From Dyella mobilis (GTDB lineage Bacteria; Pseudomonadota; Gammaproteobacteria; Xanthomonadales; Rhodanobacteraceae): a stretch of 64,000 nt of DNA. A program made the translations under genes and the position numbers. The notes beneath the pieces were generated by a model that had not been told where the DNA came from, ran no database searches, and saw only the letters and a program-made list of their open reading frames with translations. Location: positions 62,001 to 126,000 of the forward strand of contig NZ_JADIKF010000034.1 in assembly GCF_016904945.1 (NCBI RefSeq), written 5' to 3'. Shown here in pieces: positions 1 to 9,606 of this stretch (the first letter of the stretch is position 1; each line of letters starts with the position of its first letter).

Positions 1-912
1 CGCTGGCACGCCTTGCGAATGCAGCATCTTGATCAGCTCCTCGCGCGTGGCGAGGCCGTCGATCAGGTGTTCGTTGAGTGCGAGCTGGGCCAGGTCGCCG
101 TTGGTGCTGGCAATGCGGTCGGGCAATTGATCGATATCGTCGCGCACCTGCGCCGGATCCAGCTTGCGCAGCTTGGCAACGGTGTTGACGTAGCCGTCCC
201 ACAAGCCGCCCATCCAGTAGCTGTCGGCTTCCTTGGATTCCGGCGAGGCGTGGTTGAGCACGAACGGCTCGGCCGCGCTCTTGAACTGGCCGTGGCGGAA
301 CAGGTAGACGGTGACACCCAGCTTGTCGAGCAAGTCCTTGTAGAACAGCCGGTAGTTGGCCAGGCCGGTGATCATCAGGCTGCCTTGCGGATCGAGCAGG
401 ATGCGATCGGCATGCGCGGCCAGCAAATACTGGTATTGATCCAGGCTCGGCGCCCACACCAGCACCGGCTTGCCCGCCGCGCGGAAGCGGTCGAGCGCCG
501 CACCGACTTCGGTCAGCGCGGCAAAGCCGCCGCTCTGCAGCTGGGCGGGGTCCAGCACGATGCGCGTGATGCGCGAGTCTTTCGCGGCGGCATCGATCGC
601 ACTGGTCAGGTCGCGCAGCTGCACTTCCTTGAGTCCGTTGCCGGAGAGTTTGGCAATGGCACGCTGCGCCGTGTTGATGCTGTATTGCTCTACCAGCCGC
701 CCTTCCGGCTTGAGCACCAGCACGCTGCTGTCCTGGATGACGGTGCCGTGCTTGAGCGCACCGATACCGAAGATCAGCAGCACAAACAAAATAAAGAAGA
801 AGAAGAACACTACGTTGATCAGGGTGAGCCTGACGATGTTGAGGCCGCGCCCGAATACGCGCAGGAAGATCCAGAATCCGTTCGGCTGCCGCAGGGGCGG
901 TGGTGTGCTCAT
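1..912 (-). CDS. sppA: Signal peptide peptidase SppA (67 kDa type), N-terminal half, cut by window edge
   Basis: Membrane-anchored serine protease that degrades cleaved signal peptides at the inner membrane. The reading frame is open from the ATG at 912 to base 1 (304 codons) and carries no stop, so the C-terminal half with the catalytic Ser lies outside the window. The start is the only sensible ATG; the next upstream ATG (920) runs into a stop at once. A single hydrophobic anchor spans about residues 33-52 (a run of Phe/Val/Leu). The N-terminal Clp/crotonase-like domain follows, and the motif GQFKSAAEPF contains the general-base Lys at residue 211, matching Lys209 of the E. coli enzyme. It lies 54 bp downstream of the MATE gene on the same strand and may be co-transcribed with it. 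Confidence 0.9.
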   Translation of the reverse strand, partial: MSTPPPLRQPNGFWIFLRVFGRGLNIVRLTLINVVFFFFFILFVLLIFGIGALKHGTVIQDSSVLVLKPEGRLVEQYSINTAQRAIAKLSGNGLKEVQLRDLTSAIDAAAKDSRITRIVLDPAQLQSGGFAALTEVGAALDRFRAAGKPVLVWAPSLDQYQYLLAAHADRILLDPQGSLMITGLANYRLFYKDLLDKLGVTVYLFRHGQFKSAAEPFVLNHASPESKEADSYWMGGLWDGYVNTVAKLRKLDPAQVRDDIDQLPDRIASTNGDLAQLALNEHLIDGLATREELIKMLHSQGVPA

Positions 913-966
913 AAATCCATCGATTCCTTAAAGATGCGCTCAGGGTAACCGCTGGCACGTTTCAGG

Positions 967-2373
967 TCATGAGGGGATCGTGGCATCCGTCGTGGGCGAC
1001 GCGACAGGGCCAAACGTACCGGGCCGGTGCCGGCGCGAGCTTCGCCAGAAACGCGCGAACAATAAGATGGCCGCCATGCTCAAGCCGGCGATCAGCCCCA
1101 TCCAGATGCCGCGCGCGCCCAGGCCGAAGTGGAAGGCCAGCCACCAGCCCACCGGCATGCCGACAAGCCAATAGGCGAACAAGGTGATCGCCATCGGGAT
1201 GCGGGTGTCTTTCAGGCCGCGCAGCGCGCCGTTGGAGGCCACCTGGATGCCATCGGAAAACTGGAACAGGCCGGCCAGCAGCAGCAATTGCGAGGCCAGC
1301 TTGATCACCGTGTCGTCGCGGGTATAGAGCGAGGCGATGAAATGCGGAAAGCCCAGCATCAGGCTGGCCGACAGCAACTGGGTGACCAGGGTCAGGCCGA
1401 TGCCGCAGAAACCGGCGTAGCGCACGCCGGACGCATCGCCCCGCCCCACGGCGTTGCCCACCCGCACCGTGATGGCCATGGCCAACCCCAGCGGGATCAT
1501 GAAAAACAGCGAGGCGATATTGAGCGCCACCTGATGGCTGGCGACGACGTCTTCGCCCATGGTGCCGATCAACAATGCGGCCGCCACGAACAGGCCACCC
1601 TCGGCCAGCAAGGTGATCGCCATGGGCAGGCCGACGTGCACCAGCGCGCCGATGCGCCGCGGACTGGGCCACTCGAAGTGATCGAAGATCCCCAGTCCGC
1701 GGTAGTTGCGGTGACTGGCGATATAGATGGCGAAGGCAATCATCTCGATCCACAGCACGGTCGCCGTGGCGATGCCGCAACCGCGCGCGCCTTGCGGCGG
1801 CAAGCCCAGCTTGCCGAACATGAAGGTGTAGCCCAGCGGCACCAGCAGCACCAGGCCGCCCAGGCTGAAGTACATCGAAGGACGGGTCATCGAGAGGCCT
1901 TCGGACAGGCCGCGCAGGGCGAAATAGCAGGTCAGCGCCGGCGCGCCCCAACTGATTGCCCGCAGAAATTCGCCCACGTCGGTATAAAGACCTGGCGTCA
2001 CGCCGATCAGCTTGATCAGCGGTTCGGCATGGCGCACCGCGAACCACAGCAGCGCGCCCATGCCGAGCGCGAGCCAGATCGCCTGGCGAAATACCGCGCC
2101 GGCCTCGTGCCGACGGCCGGCGCCGTCCAACTGGGAGACGGACGGCGGCACCGACATCATCATGCCGATACCCAGCACGATCGCCAGCGACCAGATGCTG
2201 GCCCCGATCGCCACCGCACCCAGCACGTGCGCGCCCACGTGACCGGCCAGCACGGCATCGATCACGTTGCTGCCGATGGCAGCCAATTGAGCAAGGATCA
2301 GCGGCAGGGCGAGGCGCACGGTGGCGCCAATCTCCCGCGACACTCGAGCACGGTCGAGCTGGAACGAGGACAT
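967..2373 (-). CDS. MATE-family multidrug efflux transporter
   Basis: Inner-membrane multidrug and toxin extrusion antiporter, 468 aa, the usual length for the family. Two MatE halves are visible: an N-terminal half with the motif LPLILAQLAAIGSNVIDAVLAG and a second half with a matching pattern around GLPMAITLLAEGGLFVAAALLIG, giving about 12 membrane segments. The reading frame is open 30 codons further upstream, but the chosen ATG at 2373 (protein starts MSSFQLDR) has a GGAGA ribosome site about 9 bases ahead and the extra residues are not hydrophobic or conserved-looking. It is divergent from the DUF3667 gene and 54 bp upstream of sppA. NorM/DinF-like substrates such as cationic drugs are possible; the exact substrate cannot be read from sequence. 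Confidence 0.9.
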   Translation of the reverse strand: MSSFQLDRARVSREIGATVRLALPLILAQLAAIGSNVIDAVLAGHVGAHVLGAVAIGASIWSLAIVLGIGMMMSVPPSVSQLDGAGRRHEAGAVFRQAIWLALGMGALLWFAVRHAEPLIKLIGVTPGLYTDVGEFLRAISWGAPALTCYFALRGLSEGLSMTRPSMYFSLGGLVLLVPLGYTFMFGKLGLPPQGARGCGIATATVLWIEMIAFAIYIASHRNYRGLGIFDHFEWPSPRRIGALVHVGLPMAITLLAEGGLFVAAALLIGTMGEDVVASHQVALNIASLFFMIPLGLAMAITVRVGNAVGRGDASGVRYAGFCGIGLTLVTQLLSASLMLGFPHFIASLYTRDDTVIKLASQLLLLAGLFQFSDGIQVASNGALRGLKDTRIPMAITLFAYWLVGMPVGWWLAFHFGLGARGIWMGLIAGLSMAAILLFARFWRSSRRHRPGTFGPVASPTTDATIPS

Positions 2374-2478
2374 GAATGGATTCTCCGAAGGCCGCCATTG
2401 TACATCCCGCCTGTCTGCCTCTCTGGAAAGCGCACGGTTGTGTGCCAAGATCGCAGGCTGCACCGCAGGGGAACGGCC

Positions 2479-3663
2479 ATGAAGGAATTGACCTCATTCG
2501 AGGGAGTCCAATGCACCAACTGCACGACGCCGTTGGAGGGCGAGTATTGCCACCATTGCGGCCAGTCGATGCACAGCGTGCTGCGGCCGGTACACGGGCT
2601 GGTGGAGGAATTCTTTGAGACCGTCCTGCACGTCGACGGGCGCATCCTGCACACGCTGCCGGCGCTGTTTCTCAAGCCGGGCTTTCTGACCCTGGAATAT
2701 TTCAGCGGCCGCCGCGTGCGCTACATCGCGCCGTTCCGGCTGATGTTCGTGCTGTGCGTGCTGTCGTTCTTCACCTTGCACCTGGCGGCGGACACGATCG
2801 CCAATCGCGCCAACGAGCGCCATCAGCAGTCGCTGATTGCCGGATCCACGAGCGCCTTTGAGGACGACGACACCATCCAAGGCGTGCAAAAGGACCTGGA
2901 CCGGAAACTGGGCGACCTGGAAGCCGCGCGCGCCGAGAACGCCAAGAACGGCGCCAACGCGGCCATCGCTGCGCAAATCGAGCACAGCGAAAAGCAGTAC
3001 CGCGACGACGCCAGGCAGCGCCTGGGCAAACTGGGCTCGCCGGCAGCGGCCGCATCCACCGCCACCAGCCCCCAGGCACTGGCCGCGTCCACCGCGTCCG
3101 ACGAAAGCAAGATGGACATGAACCCGGTGAACATCTCCTGGCTGCCGGCCTTTGCCAACGAGCGCCTGACCGTACTGGGCAAGTCGGCGCTAAAGAACAT
3201 GCGCACCATGCTCCACGGCAACCCCGCCGAGCGCCAGGAAGCCCGCGAGCGGTTGATCACCAACATCTTCGGCACCCTGCCCGGAACCATGCTGGTGCTG
3301 ATACCGACCTTCGCCTTGCTGCTGACGCTTTTCTATATCTTCAAGCGCCGGCTTTACATGGAACACCTGATCGTGGCCCTGCACAGCCACGCCTTCATCT
3401 TCCTCAGCCTGCTGCTGATCACCGTGGCAGGCATGCTGTCGGGATGGGTGCGGCCGCACGCGGCATGGGCGGGCAGCATCCTGGGAGCGGTCGAGTTCGG
3501 CCTGGCCCTTTGGGTGCCGATCTACCTGCTGGTGATGCAGAAGCGGATCTATCGCCAGGGCTGGGCGATGACCGCCGTGAAATTCTGGGTCATCGGGTGG
3601 TGCTATTTCTGGCTGCTGGTCAATGTACTGGCCATCGCAGCCATACTCGGCCTGGCTCGCTAG
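2479..3663 (+). CDS. DUF3667 family zinc-ribbon membrane protein
   Basis: A 394-aa protein of unknown function. The N-terminus holds a zinc-ribbon-like Cys4 (C12, C15, C24, C27, in the pattern CxxC-x8-CxxC). A conserved hydrophobic block follows (FLKPGFLTLEYFSGRRVRY, about residues 65-83), typical of DUF3667. Then come one membrane segment near residues 88-103, a long charged and Ala-rich loop of about 150 residues (probably periplasmic and partly helical), and four hydrophobic segments at the C-terminus. The open frame extends over 1 kb upstream, but only as a shadow of the MATE gene; the ATG at 2479 follows an AGGGGA ribosome site. No operon partner: the MATE gene is divergent and priA begins 386 bp downstream. 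Confidence 0.8.
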   Translation: MKELTSFEGVQCTNCTTPLEGEYCHHCGQSMHSVLRPVHGLVEEFFETVLHVDGRILHTLPALFLKPGFLTLEYFSGRRVRYIAPFRLMFVLCVLSFFTLHLAADTIANRANERHQQSLIAGSTSAFEDDDTIQGVQKDLDRKLGDLEAARAENAKNGANAAIAAQIEHSEKQYRDDARQRLGKLGSPAAAASTATSPQALAASTASDESKMDMNPVNISWLPAFANERLTVLGKSALKNMRTMLHGNPAERQEARERLITNIFGTLPGTMLVLIPTFALLLTLFYIFKRRLYMEHLIVALHSHAFIFLSLLLITVAGMLSGWVRPHAAWAGSILGAVEFGLALWVPIYLLVMQKRIYRQGWAMTAVKFWVIGWCYFWLLVNVLAIAAILGLAR

Positions 3664-4049
3664 GGCTGACAAAGAGCGGTTTTACACAGCGTCAAGGTAT
3701 TGACACGTGGCCGCGCCTGAGCGTCGATCAGAACTAGGACCAAATCGATACCATCTTTCAAACTATTGATATAGATGATATTTTTTTGCTGATCAAAAGT
3801 TGAACAGCGTGTCACAAGCTGCGTTCTGATGCGCGATTAGGCCTCCTCTCAACGGCACATCCACAGACTTATCCACAGCTCTTGTGGATAACAGAAAAAC
3901 CGTGTTCCGCTGAGCCACTTAGCCCCGGTTCCTAGATGACAGAGCAGCTATCGCAGCCAAGCCCGCCCCGGCGCATTCTTCGCGGGTTTTGATCCGGACC
4001 GCTTGGCGCTCGCGATACACTCGAACCGGTACCGAGCCATCTCCTGCCC
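3664..4049 (+). other. Intergenic region with AT-rich stretch and paired DnaA boxes ahead of priA
   Basis: A 386-bp gap without a credible gene. Bases 3745-3800 are strikingly AT-rich for this genome and include a run of seven or more T. About 70 bases further on are two perfect DnaA boxes in inverted orientation, TTATCCACA at 3869-3877 and TGTGGATAA at 3883-3891, separated by 5 bases. A weaker box, ACATCCACA, lies at 3857-3865. The arrangement resembles a DnaA-binding site next to an unwinding element. Because the boxes face each other they could also form a 9-bp RNA stem in the priA leader. dnaA is not in the window, so this is not shown to be oriC. Confidence 0.6.
3857..3891. promoter_or_regulatory. 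DnaA box cluster (two perfect, one degenerate)
   Basis: TTATCCACA at 3869-3877 and its exact inverse at 3883-3891 match the E. coli consensus at all nine positions; ACATCCACA at 3857-3865 has two mismatches. Inferred role: DnaA-responsive control of priA expression, DnaA titration, or part of a replication-initiation site. Confidence 0.65.
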
Positions 4050-6227
4050 ATGCCATCTGTCCTTCGTATCGCTCTGCCGGTACCTCTTCCCACCCTCTTC
4101 GACTATCTGCCGCCGACTGCCGGCGAGGCGGATGTCGGCAGCCGCGTGCTGGTGCCGTTCGGCCGCGGCAAGGCGGTGGGTGTGGTGGTGGAAACCGAGG
4201 CCGCGGCCAACGTCGACAGCAAGCGACTCAAGCGCGCTTTGCGGGTGCTCGATCCTTCGCCCTTGCTCGACGCCGAGCTGATGGCCACGCTGGCCTGGGC
4301 CGCCGACTACTGGCTTGGCGCACCGGGCGAGGCTTATGCCAACGCCTTGCCGCTGCTGTTGCGCGAAGACAAACCCTTGCCGGAAACCCAGGAGCCCGTC
4401 TGGCAGTTGACGCACGCCGGCCGCAGCGCACTGGATGCAGGCAGCCGCCGGGGTGGCAGTCGGGCGTTGCTGCAAACGCTATCGGAGGGGCCGTTGTCGG
4501 TCACCGATCTGGACACTGCGGCCTTAGGCGACTGGCGCGCGGCAGCGCGACGGTTGAGCGAAGCCGGCCTGATCGAACGCGGCGAGCAGGCACCGCCGAC
4601 CGCAACGCATCCTTCCATGCCTGCGCCCGCACTGCATCCGGAGCAGCAAGCCGCCGTACACGCGGTAAGCGAAGCCTTCGACCGCTTTCAGGCGTTCCTG
4701 CTCGACGGCGTCACCGGCAGCGGCAAGACCGAGGTCTACCTCGCGCTGATCGAACGCGCGCTAGCGCAGGGCAAGCAGGCGCTGCTGCTGGTACCGGAAA
4801 TCGGACTGGCACCGCAAACCGTGCGACGCCTGCGCGACCGGCTCGGTGTGCCGATCGAGGTGTTGCATTCCAATCTCGCCGAAGGTGAGCGCGCGCGCGC
4901 CTGGCTGCGCATGCGCTCAGGCGAGTCCAAGGTGGTGCTGGGCACGCGCTCGGCGGTGTTTACGCCGCTGCCCCAGGCTGGCGTGATCATCGTGGACGAA
5001 GAGCACGACAGTGCCTACAAGCAGCAAGAGGGCTTTCGTTATCACGCGCGCGACCTGGCACTGGTGCGCGCGCGCAGTTTGAACGTACCGGTGCTGCTGG
5101 GCTCGGCCACGCCATCCCTGGAAAGCCTGGCCAATGTCGAAGCCGGTCGCTACCAGGCGCTGCACCTGCGTTCGCGTCCGGCCGCGTCGCGTCCGCCGCA
5201 GGTGCAGATCATCGACATGCGTGCGCAACGGCTGGAACACGGACTGTCGCCCGCGCTGTTGCACACCGTGAGCGAAACGATTGCGCGCGGCGAACAGGTG
5301 CTGGTCTTCCGCAATCGCCGCGGCTATGCGCCGGTCCTGCTTTGTCACGGTTGCGGTTGGCACGCGGATTGCCCGCGCTGCGAGCGTCCGATGACCTTGC
5401 ACGCCGCGTGGCGGCGGCTGATCTGCCATCACTGCGATCACACTTCTCCCTTGCCGGCCAGTTGTCCTGCCTGCGGCAGCCAGGAACTGAAACCCCAGGG
5501 CCAAGGCACCGAACGCCTGGAAGAGGCGCTGACGGCGCATTTTCCGCAAACACCCGTGCTGCGCATCGACCGCGAAACTACGCGCCGCCGCGACGCCTTC
5601 GAACAATTGCTGGGCCGCCTGCACGCCGACGCACCGGCGATCCTGGTGGGAACGCAGATGCTGGCCAAAGGGCACGACCTGCCCAACCTCACCCTGGTCG
5701 CCATCGTCGGCGTGGACGAAGGCTTGCTGAGCGTGGATTTCCGCGCGGGCGAGCGATTGGCGCAGTTGGTCGTGCAAGTGGCCGGCCGCGCCGGCCGCGC
5801 GCAGAAGCCGGGACGCGTTTTGCTGCAGACCCATCATCCCGATCATCCGCTCTTGCGCAGCTTGCTTTCGCAGGGTTATGCCGCCGCCGCGAAGGACCTG
5901 TTGAGCGAACGCCGCCAAGCCCTGTTGCCACCTTACGCCCATCAGGTGCTGCTGCGTTGCGACGCGCACCAGCGCGACACGGTTGATGCGTTCCTCGGCG
6001 AAGCACGCGCGGCGTTGCCGGATACGGACACGCTGCAGATCGCAGGCCCCATGCCGGCACCGATGCCGCTGCGTGCGGGACGCCACCGCGGCCAGCTCCT
6101 GATCGAATCCGACCACCGCCGTCACCTGCATGCCGCTGTACGCCCCTGGGCGATGCGGCTTGCACAGCTCCCCGGCGCGCGCAAAGTGCGCTGGTCGCTG
6201 GATGTGGATCCGATCGATCTGTATTGA
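4050..6227 (+). CDS. priA: Primosomal protein N' (replication restart helicase PriA)
   Basis: 3'-to-5' superfamily 2 helicase that recognises stalled or collapsed forks and reloads the replisome. The 725-aa length is normal. The N-terminal DNA-binding domain (residues 1-190) is followed by Walker A GVTGSGKTE at 220-228 and a DEEH box at 316-319. A zinc-binding Cys cluster, with CHGCGW, CPRC, CHHC and CPAC pairs, sits between the two helicase halves. The C-terminal helicase motifs include GTQMLAKGHD and QVAGRAGR. The ATG at 4050 puts the conserved LRIALPVPLPTLFDY at the N-terminus, as in the family. It stands alone, converging on the RND permease gene 15 bp away, and the DnaA-box region forms its upstream leader. 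Confidence 0.96.
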   Translation: MPSVLRIALPVPLPTLFDYLPPTAGEADVGSRVLVPFGRGKAVGVVVETEAAANVDSKRLKRALRVLDPSPLLDAELMATLAWAADYWLGAPGEAYANALPLLLREDKPLPETQEPVWQLTHAGRSALDAGSRRGGSRALLQTLSEGPLSVTDLDTAALGDWRAAARRLSEAGLIERGEQAPPTATHPSMPAPALHPEQQAAVHAVSEAFDRFQAFLLDGVTGSGKTEVYLALIERALAQGKQALLLVPEIGLAPQTVRRLRDRLGVPIEVLHSNLAEGERARAWLRMRSGESKVVLGTRSAVFTPLPQAGVIIVDEEHDSAYKQQEGFRYHARDLALVRARSLNVPVLLGSATPSLESLANVEAGRYQALHLRSRPAASRPPQVQIIDMRAQRLEHGLSPALLHTVSETIARGEQVLVFRNRRGYAPVLLCHGCGWHADCPRCERPMTLHAAWRRLICHHCDHTSPLPASCPACGSQELKPQGQGTERLEEALTAHFPQTPVLRIDRETTRRRDAFEQLLGRLHADAPAILVGTQMLAKGHDLPNLTLVAIVGVDEGLLSVDFRAGERLAQLVVQVAGRAGRAQKPGRVLLQTHHPDHPLLRSLLSQGYAAAAKDLLSERRQALLPPYAHQVLLRCDAHQRDTVDAFLGEARAALPDTDTLQIAGPMPAPMPLRAGRHRGQLLIESDHRRHLHAAVRPWAMRLAQLPGARKVRWSLDVDPIDLY

Positions 6228-6242
6228 TGCCGCCGCGATCGC

Positions 6243-9200
6243 TCACGCGGCGCCAGGCAACCCGCTCTCCGGCGCCAGCTTGCCCACGTGCTGCTCGCGT
6301 CCGTGAACGATGCTGAAGACCACCGGCACGAACAACAACGTCGCGCAGGTGGCGAACAGCAGGCCGCCGATCACGGCTCGACCCAGCGGCGAGTTTTGTT
6401 CCTGGGTGATTGCCATCGGCAGCATGCCCAGGATCATCGCCAACGCCGTCATGCACACGGGACGGAAGCGCGTGAAGCCTGCTTCGAGCGCGGCCTTCAT
6501 CGCGTCGCCGTGTTCTTCCAGGCGCTCGCGCGCAAAACTCACCACGAGAATCGAGTTGGCCGTCGCCACGCCCATGCACATGATGGCGCCGGTGAGTGCG
6601 GGCACCGACAAGGTCGTGTGCGTGATGAACAACATCCATACAATGCCCGCCAGCGCTGCCGGCAAAGCGGTGATGATCACAAACGGGTCCAGCCACGACT
6701 GGAAGTTCACCACGATCAGCATGTAAATCAGCACGATCGCGCCGAGCAGTCCGAACAGCAATCCGGAGAACGCGGTGTTCATCGCCGTCACCTGCCCCAG
6801 CAGGCGGATGATCGAACCCTTGGGACGGTCTTTTGCCGCGGCATCCAGCACGCGCTGGATGTCGTCCGACACGCCGCCCAGATCCCGCCCTTGCACCGCC
6901 GCGTAAATATCGAACGACGGTGCGATGTTGTAGTGAGTCACCACCGCCGGACTGGCCGTGCGCGTGATGGAGGCCAGTGCACCCAGGATCTGCTTCGCAC
7001 CGGTGGCCGATGACGTGATCGGCAGGCTTTCCAGCTCTGCCAGGGTATCCATGCGATATTGCGGCGTCTGCGCGACCACGGCGTAGGAAACGCCATTGGC
7101 GTGATTGAGCCAGAACGTGGGAGCAACCTGCAGGCTTCCGGCCAGCGAAGCCACCATGCTGTTGGTGACATCGTGCTCGGTGATGCCCAGTTCGTCGGCC
7201 CTGACACGGTCGACGTCGACGTTGAGTTGCGGCGTGCCGGTCGATTGCTGCAGGCGTACGTCGGCAATGCCCGGTATGACACTCATCGCACGCAACAAGC
7301 GGATGGCGTAGGCCTGATTGGCCTGGTTGTTCTCACCCGATATTTTTACGTCCAGCGGCGCCGGCGCACCGAAATTGAGAATCTGGCTGACCATGTCCGC
7401 CGGAAGGAAGGCGAAGGTGGTGCCGGGAAATTCGCGCGGCAACTTGGTGCGCAAGGTTTTCACGTAAGCGGCGCTCGGGTCGTGATCCGGCCGCAGCAGG
7501 ACCTGGATATCGCCATCCTGCGGCCCGATCGTGCCGCTGTTGTTGTAGACCATGTTGGTGCCGCTGAGCGGCAGACCGATATTGTCGATGATGCCTTCGA
7601 GCTGGTCCGGCGGTATCACCCGGCGGATGGCCGCTTCGATGCCGTCGAATTCAGCGGACGTGTCTTCGATGCGCGTGCCTACCGGAGCGCGTACGTGGAT
7701 GGCGATGGCGCCTTCGTCGGTGGTGGGGAAAAAGTCGCGACCCAAAAAGGGCACGAGCGCAAATGACACGACTACAAAGCCGAGAAAACCCAGTACGAAT
7801 CGACGCCGCGACCCCAGCGCCATCGACAATGTGCCGTAGTAGCTGTCGCGAACCTGCGTAAAGCGGCGCTCGAAGCCTTGCTGAAACGCCACCAGCGCGC
7901 GGCGAAGATTTCCGCGCCTCATCGGCGGATGCTGATCGCCTTCGTGATGATTGATGTACGCGTCTTCGGGATGATCGCCGCGACCGCCCTCGAGGTTGTG
8001 CGGCTTGAGCAGATACATGGCCATCGTCGGCACCAGGGTGCGCGACAGTACGAACGACGACATCATCGCGAAGATCACCGCCAACGCCATCGGCCGGAAC
8101 AGGAAGCCGGCGATGCCGTCGAGCATGAACATCGGCACAAACACGATGCAGATGCACAGCAAGGAAACGAAGGCCGGCGTGACGATCTGCTTGGCGCCAT
8201 CCATGATGGCGTCGCGCACGCCCTTGCCCTGCTCCAGATGCCAGTTGATGTTCTCGATGGTCACGGTGGCGTCGTCCACGAGAATGCCCACCGCCAACGC
8301 AAGACCTCCCAGCGTCATCACATTCAACGTCTGCTTGAACGCGGAAAGCAACGCGATCGCCGACAGTACGGCCAATGGAATGGAGATGGCGATGATGACC
8401 GTGGAACGCCAGCTGCCCAGAAAGATCAGGATCATCACCGAAGTCAGGCAGGCGGCAATGATGCCCTCGCGCGCCACCGAACCGATCGCGCTGCGCACGA
8501 AGATCGACTGGTCGCCCATCAAGGTCACTTTCAAGCTGCGCGGCAGGGTTTCTTTCGCCAGCGGCAGGAGTTTCTTGATGCCCGCCACCACGGCGAGCGT
8601 GGATACGTCGCCGCCTTTCAGCATCGGCATCAATACGGCACGGCGCCCATCCACACGCACGACGTTTTCCTGCGGCGGCGAACCATCGCGCACGTGGGCC
8701 ACTTCGCCGATGGTGATGGTGGCGCCGTCGACGGTCTTGATCGGAAGGCGGTTGAGTTCGTCGATGGCGCGCGGGCTGTCGTTGAGTTCGACGGTGTATT
8801 CGTCGTGGCCGATCTTCATGGTGCCGACCGGCACGATCTGGTTTTGTGCGGCCAGCGCATTGCTCACGTCCTGCGCCGACAGGCCCTTGGCGGCCAGCGC
8901 CTGCGGATCCAGATCCATCATGATCTGCCGCTGCTTGCCGCCATAAGGCGTGGGAATGGCGACGCCGGCTACCGATACCAGCGTGGGGCGCAGGAAATTC
9001 TGCGCGACGTCGCGAATCTTCTGTTCCGACAGCGTGGGACTGGACAACGCCATCTGCAGGATCGGAACAGTGGATGCGTTGTAGTTGATGATCTGCGGCG
9101 GCGTGATGCCCGGAGGCATCTGCTTGAGCACCGTCTGCGAGATCGAGGTGACCTGTGCGGTGGCGGTGCGGATATCCACGCCGGGCTGGAAGAAAATCTT

Positions 9201-9479
9201 CACCACGCCGATACCCGGCAACGATTGCGACTCGATGTGCTCGATGTCGGTCACCGTGGATGTCAGTTGCCGCTCGTAGTAATAGACCACGCGACCGGAC
9301 ATGGCGCTGGGCGACAGGCCGTTATACGTCCACACCACGCTGATCACCGGAATGCCGATGTTCGGAAAAATGTCCGTAGGAGTCCGCAAGGCGGACAGCG
9401 GCCCGACCAGGAGGATGAACAGCGCCAACACGACGAAGGTGTAAGGCCGTGCCAGCGCGATGCGAACTAGACCCAACAT
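6243..9479 (-). CDS. RND efflux permease, copy B (HAE1/AcrB-like)
   Basis: Inner-membrane proton-driven pump subunit, 1078 aa, with 12 membrane segments and two large periplasmic loops. The TM4 motif GILVDDATVTIENINWHLEQ carries the Asp pair of the proton relay. The family N-terminal block IALARPYTFVVLALFIL is present. A GTG seven codons upstream is possible, but the ATG at 9479 gives the same N-terminus (MLGLVRIAL) as the paralogue at 12288-15524 and exactly the same length. It is the last gene of the block, 127 bp after the outer-membrane factor, so it could be co-transcribed or have its own promoter. The sequence is very similar to the paralogue across its whole length, so it arose by duplication; a heterotrimer as in MdtBC is possible. 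Confidence 0.93.
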   Translation of the reverse strand: MLGLVRIALARPYTFVVLALFILLVGPLSALRTPTDIFPNIGIPVISVVWTYNGLSPSAMSGRVVYYYERQLTSTVTDIEHIESQSLPGIGVVKIFFQPGVDIRTATAQVTSISQTVLKQMPPGITPPQIINYNASTVPILQMALSSPTLSEQKIRDVAQNFLRPTLVSVAGVAIPTPYGGKQRQIMMDLDPQALAAKGLSAQDVSNALAAQNQIVPVGTMKIGHDEYTVELNDSPRAIDELNRLPIKTVDGATITIGEVAHVRDGSPPQENVVRVDGRRAVLMPMLKGGDVSTLAVVAGIKKLLPLAKETLPRSLKVTLMGDQSIFVRSAIGSVAREGIIAACLTSVMILIFLGSWRSTVIIAISIPLAVLSAIALLSAFKQTLNVMTLGGLALAVGILVDDATVTIENINWHLEQGKGVRDAIMDGAKQIVTPAFVSLLCICIVFVPMFMLDGIAGFLFRPMALAVIFAMMSSFVLSRTLVPTMAMYLLKPHNLEGGRGDHPEDAYINHHEGDQHPPMRRGNLRRALVAFQQGFERRFTQVRDSYYGTLSMALGSRRRFVLGFLGFVVVSFALVPFLGRDFFPTTDEGAIAIHVRAPVGTRIEDTSAEFDGIEAAIRRVIPPDQLEGIIDNIGLPLSGTNMVYNNSGTIGPQDGDIQVLLRPDHDPSAAYVKTLRTKLPREFPGTTFAFLPADMVSQILNFGAPAPLDVKISGENNQANQAYAIRLLRAMSVIPGIADVRLQQSTGTPQLNVDVDRVRADELGITEHDVTNSMVASLAGSLQVAPTFWLNHANGVSYAVVAQTPQYRMDTLAELESLPITSSATGAKQILGALASITRTASPAVVTHYNIAPSFDIYAAVQGRDLGGVSDDIQRVLDAAAKDRPKGSIIRLLGQVTAMNTAFSGLLFGLLGAIVLIYMLIVVNFQSWLDPFVIITALPAALAGIVWMLFITHTTLSVPALTGAIMCMGVATANSILVVSFARERLEEHGDAMKAALEAGFTRFRPVCMTALAMILGMLPMAITQEQNSPLGRAVIGGLLFATCATLLFVPVVFSIVHGREQHVGKLAPESGLPGAA

Positions 9480-9606
9480 GGGAAGGGTTCCAGCGACCAC
9501 GGTTGTAATGGAGTATCACGCAATTGCAGACCGAGCGTCATGCTTGAAAGCCACGACGCTCAACCCGCGCTTGCACCCAACGCCCGCCTATCCGGTATCG
9601 ACCGGC

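Noticed and set aside
13..948. Plus-strand open frame of 311 codons at the left edge
   Set aside because: Antisense shadow of sppA; the minus strand encodes a clear SppA with anchor and catalytic Lys.
1129..2478. Long plus-strand open frame leading into the DUF3667 gene
   Set aside because: It is the antisense of the MATE gene and has Gln/His/Arg-rich shadow composition; the real start with a ribosome site is at 2479.
3745..3891. Chromosomal replication origin (oriC)
   Set aside because: Only two perfect DnaA boxes, no dnaA, dnaN or rpmH nearby, and strand skew cannot be measured here; kept only as a DnaA-site finding.
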